Source: Clostridium sp. cel8 (GTDB lineage Bacteria > Bacillota > Clostridia > Clostridiales > Clostridiaceae). Taken from it: a DNA stretch of 64,000 nucleotides. The notes beneath the pieces are model-generated. The model saw only the letters and a list, made by a program, of their open reading frames with translations. It searched no databases and was not told where the DNA came from. Numbering within the stretch: the first letter of the stretch is position 1; each line of letters starts with the position of its first letter. The stretch lies in assembly GCF_014050525.1 (NCBI RefSeq), contig NZ_JACGAG010000001.1, positions 320,501-384,500 of the forward strand, read 5' to 3'. Position numbers and translations under genes: made by a program. Positions 62,855 to 64,000 of the stretch are shown piece by piece.

Positions 62855-64000
62855 TCAATCATTACTTATGGGTATAGAAACTAGAACTTCTGTACCTTCT
62901 CCATACTTGCTTTTTATATTTAACTTACCACCATGGAGATTTGCTATTTCTTTACATATTGAAAGTCCTATTCCATTACTTGATTTATCACTTTTACCTT
63001 TAAAAAATTTTTCTGTAACTCTTGGAAGTTCAGACTCAGGTATACCAATACCATTATCTTTAACTATAAGTATAAGATTATTTCCTACAGCTTTTGCTGT
63101 AAGTTCTACCGTATCGCCCTCTTCAGTAAACTTAAAAGAATTATCAAGTAAATTAGTCAAAAGTTGCTTTATTCTGTTTTCATCTAAAAGCATAAGTGGT
63201 ATATTATCATCTACATTTACATTGAATTTTAACTTTTGACGTGCAGCACGGAGTGACATTTGCTTCTTCATATAGTGAATTGTATTTTTAATATCTACAT
63301 AATCTCTCTTTAAAGTAATTTTACCAGATATGAATTTAGAAAAGTCTAAAAGTTCTTCTACCATAGATGTTAGCCTATCACTTTCCTTTTCTATTATATC
63401 AAGACCATCCATTATATCTTTTTTATCTTCAAGATCACCTGTCCTCATAGTTGAAGCCCATCCTTTTATAGAAGTTAGAGGAGTTCTCAGTTCATGGGAT
63501 ATTGATGCAACAAACTCGTTTTTAAGTTGATCATTTTTTAATATTTCATCAGCCATAAAGTTAAGTGTATCTTGAAGTTCTCCTATCTCATCATTTCTTT
63601 TCTTTCTTATCCTCTCCTTAAACCTTCCTCTTGCCATTTTTCTTGCCATATCTGTAACTTCATTTAATGGTTTTATTATTGTATTTGACATAGATACACT
63701 TATAAGTCCAGCTATTAATATTACAATAAATCCTATAAATATAAGCATAATTGCTATTTTCCCTATTACATAATCCACATGTGAAAGGGAAGTTACAAAT
63801 CTTAAAACTCCCTCTATTTTTCCTTTTGATTTAAGAGGACTTGATATACAAAGAAGCTTTTCATTTGTATTTTTGTCAACATATATATATGATCCTATAT
63901 CTCCTTTAAGTGCCTGCTCTATATCCTCTCCTTCAATTTTTCCCGGAATATAATTTCCTATAGAATCCATAAGCATATATCCAGATGTATCTATTACTTG
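62855..64000 (-). CDS. Sensor histidine kinase, 5' end cut by window edge
   Basis: The visible ~381 residues include part of an extracellular sensor region, one membrane helix (IAIMLIFIGFIVILIAGLISV), HAMP (KPLNEVTDMARKMARGRF), HisKA with the phospho-acceptor in SISHELRTPLTS, and HATPase boxes (N: LLDNSFKFTEEG; G1: VKDNGIGIP; G2: SNGIGLSICKEI). The frame stays open to base 64000, so the N-terminus and a response regulator probably lie beyond. It resembles WalK/ResE-type kinases. Confidence 0.92.
   Translation of the reverse strand, partial: QVIDTSGYMLMDSIGNYIPGKIEGEDIEQALKGDIGSYIYVDKNTNEKLLCISSPLKSKGKIEGVLRFVTSLSHVDYVIGKIAIMLIFIGFIVILIAGLISVSMSNTIIKPLNEVTDMARKMARGRFKERIRKKRNDEIGELQDTLNFMADEILKNDQLKNEFVASISHELRTPLTSIKGWASTMRTGDLEDKKDIMDGLDIIEKESDRLTSMVEELLDFSKFISGKITLKRDYVDIKNTIHYMKKQMSLRAARQKLKFNVNVDDNIPLMLLDENRIKQLLTNLLDNSFKFTEEGDTVELTAKAVGNNLILIVKDNGIGIPESELPRVTEKFFKGKSDKSSNGIGLSICKEIANLHGGKLNIKSKYGEGTEVLVSIPISND

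Overview
The window is AT-rich DNA from a spore-forming Gram-positive anaerobe, most likely a Clostridium sensu stricto. The evidence is the low GC content, strong AGGAGG-type ribosome sites, spore genes (cotJABC, gerW/ytfJ, a CotF-like ferritin fold), two cell-wall-binding-repeat-2 (CWB2) surface proteins and a B12-dependent diol dehydratase microcompartment. A solvent- or acetate-forming Clostridium is a guess from gene content only. No rRNA, tRNA or CRISPR was seen.

Layout. (1) 1-2980: MarR regulator, Fur-family regulator and an ABC exporter, all leftward, with readable promoters and operators. (2) 3059-17216: a 16-gene propanediol-utilisation (pdu) microcompartment operon, leftward. It holds shell proteins (PduA, PduB/B', PduN, PduT and a BMC protein with a basic C-terminal tail), diol dehydratase PduCDE and its reactivase PduGH, B12 recycling enzymes PduO and PduS, PduP, PduL, an EutJ-like chaperone and a flavoprotein. 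No alcohol dehydrogenase (PduQ) is present. The promoter has two 21-bp-spaced direct repeats next to the -35 region and a near-perfect cre site just downstream. (3) 17245-19469: a divergent two-component system, PocR-domain histidine kinase plus AraC-type response regulator. The kinase has a 1-bp frameshift, and the regulator's stop codon lies inside a 7-bp repeat array. (4) 19506-36159: a leftward capsule/exopolysaccharide operon: CpsC/B/D control, initiating sugar transferase, PssDE, GT32, Stealth, GT2, pyruvyl transferase, Wzx, Wzy, FrhB-like protein and an epimerase. Decayed manC, GT4 and GT2 fragments lie between the genes, showing that the variable core has been exchanged. (5) 36294-41737: two CWB2 surface proteins separated by about 2.1 kb of an 11-copy structured repeat, with a gene for a 23S-IVS-type four-helix-bundle protein inside. 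(6) 42077-43918: two tandem sigma-like proteins and small DUF2922 and DUF1659 proteins. (7) 44068-64000: mostly housekeeping and sporulation genes: SGNH hydrolase, FAH-family protein, YhgE/Pip, GerW, DUF2953, DUF4491, CotF-like, CotJABC, SurE, MgtC, AddB (without AddA), D-2-hydroxyacid dehydrogenase, polysaccharide deacetylase, GlnK, AmtB, and a sensor kinase that runs off the right edge with its downstream partner.

The least explained structure is a family of degenerate 7-bp repeats (TTCACAA/TGCACAG-like). It recurs at 3.0, 19.3, 32.0 and 37.7-39.8 kb. It supplies a promoter -35 box at one site and a protein C-terminus at another. At the third major site it forms the complementary arms of a long multi-hairpin array that hosts the four-helix-bundle gene.
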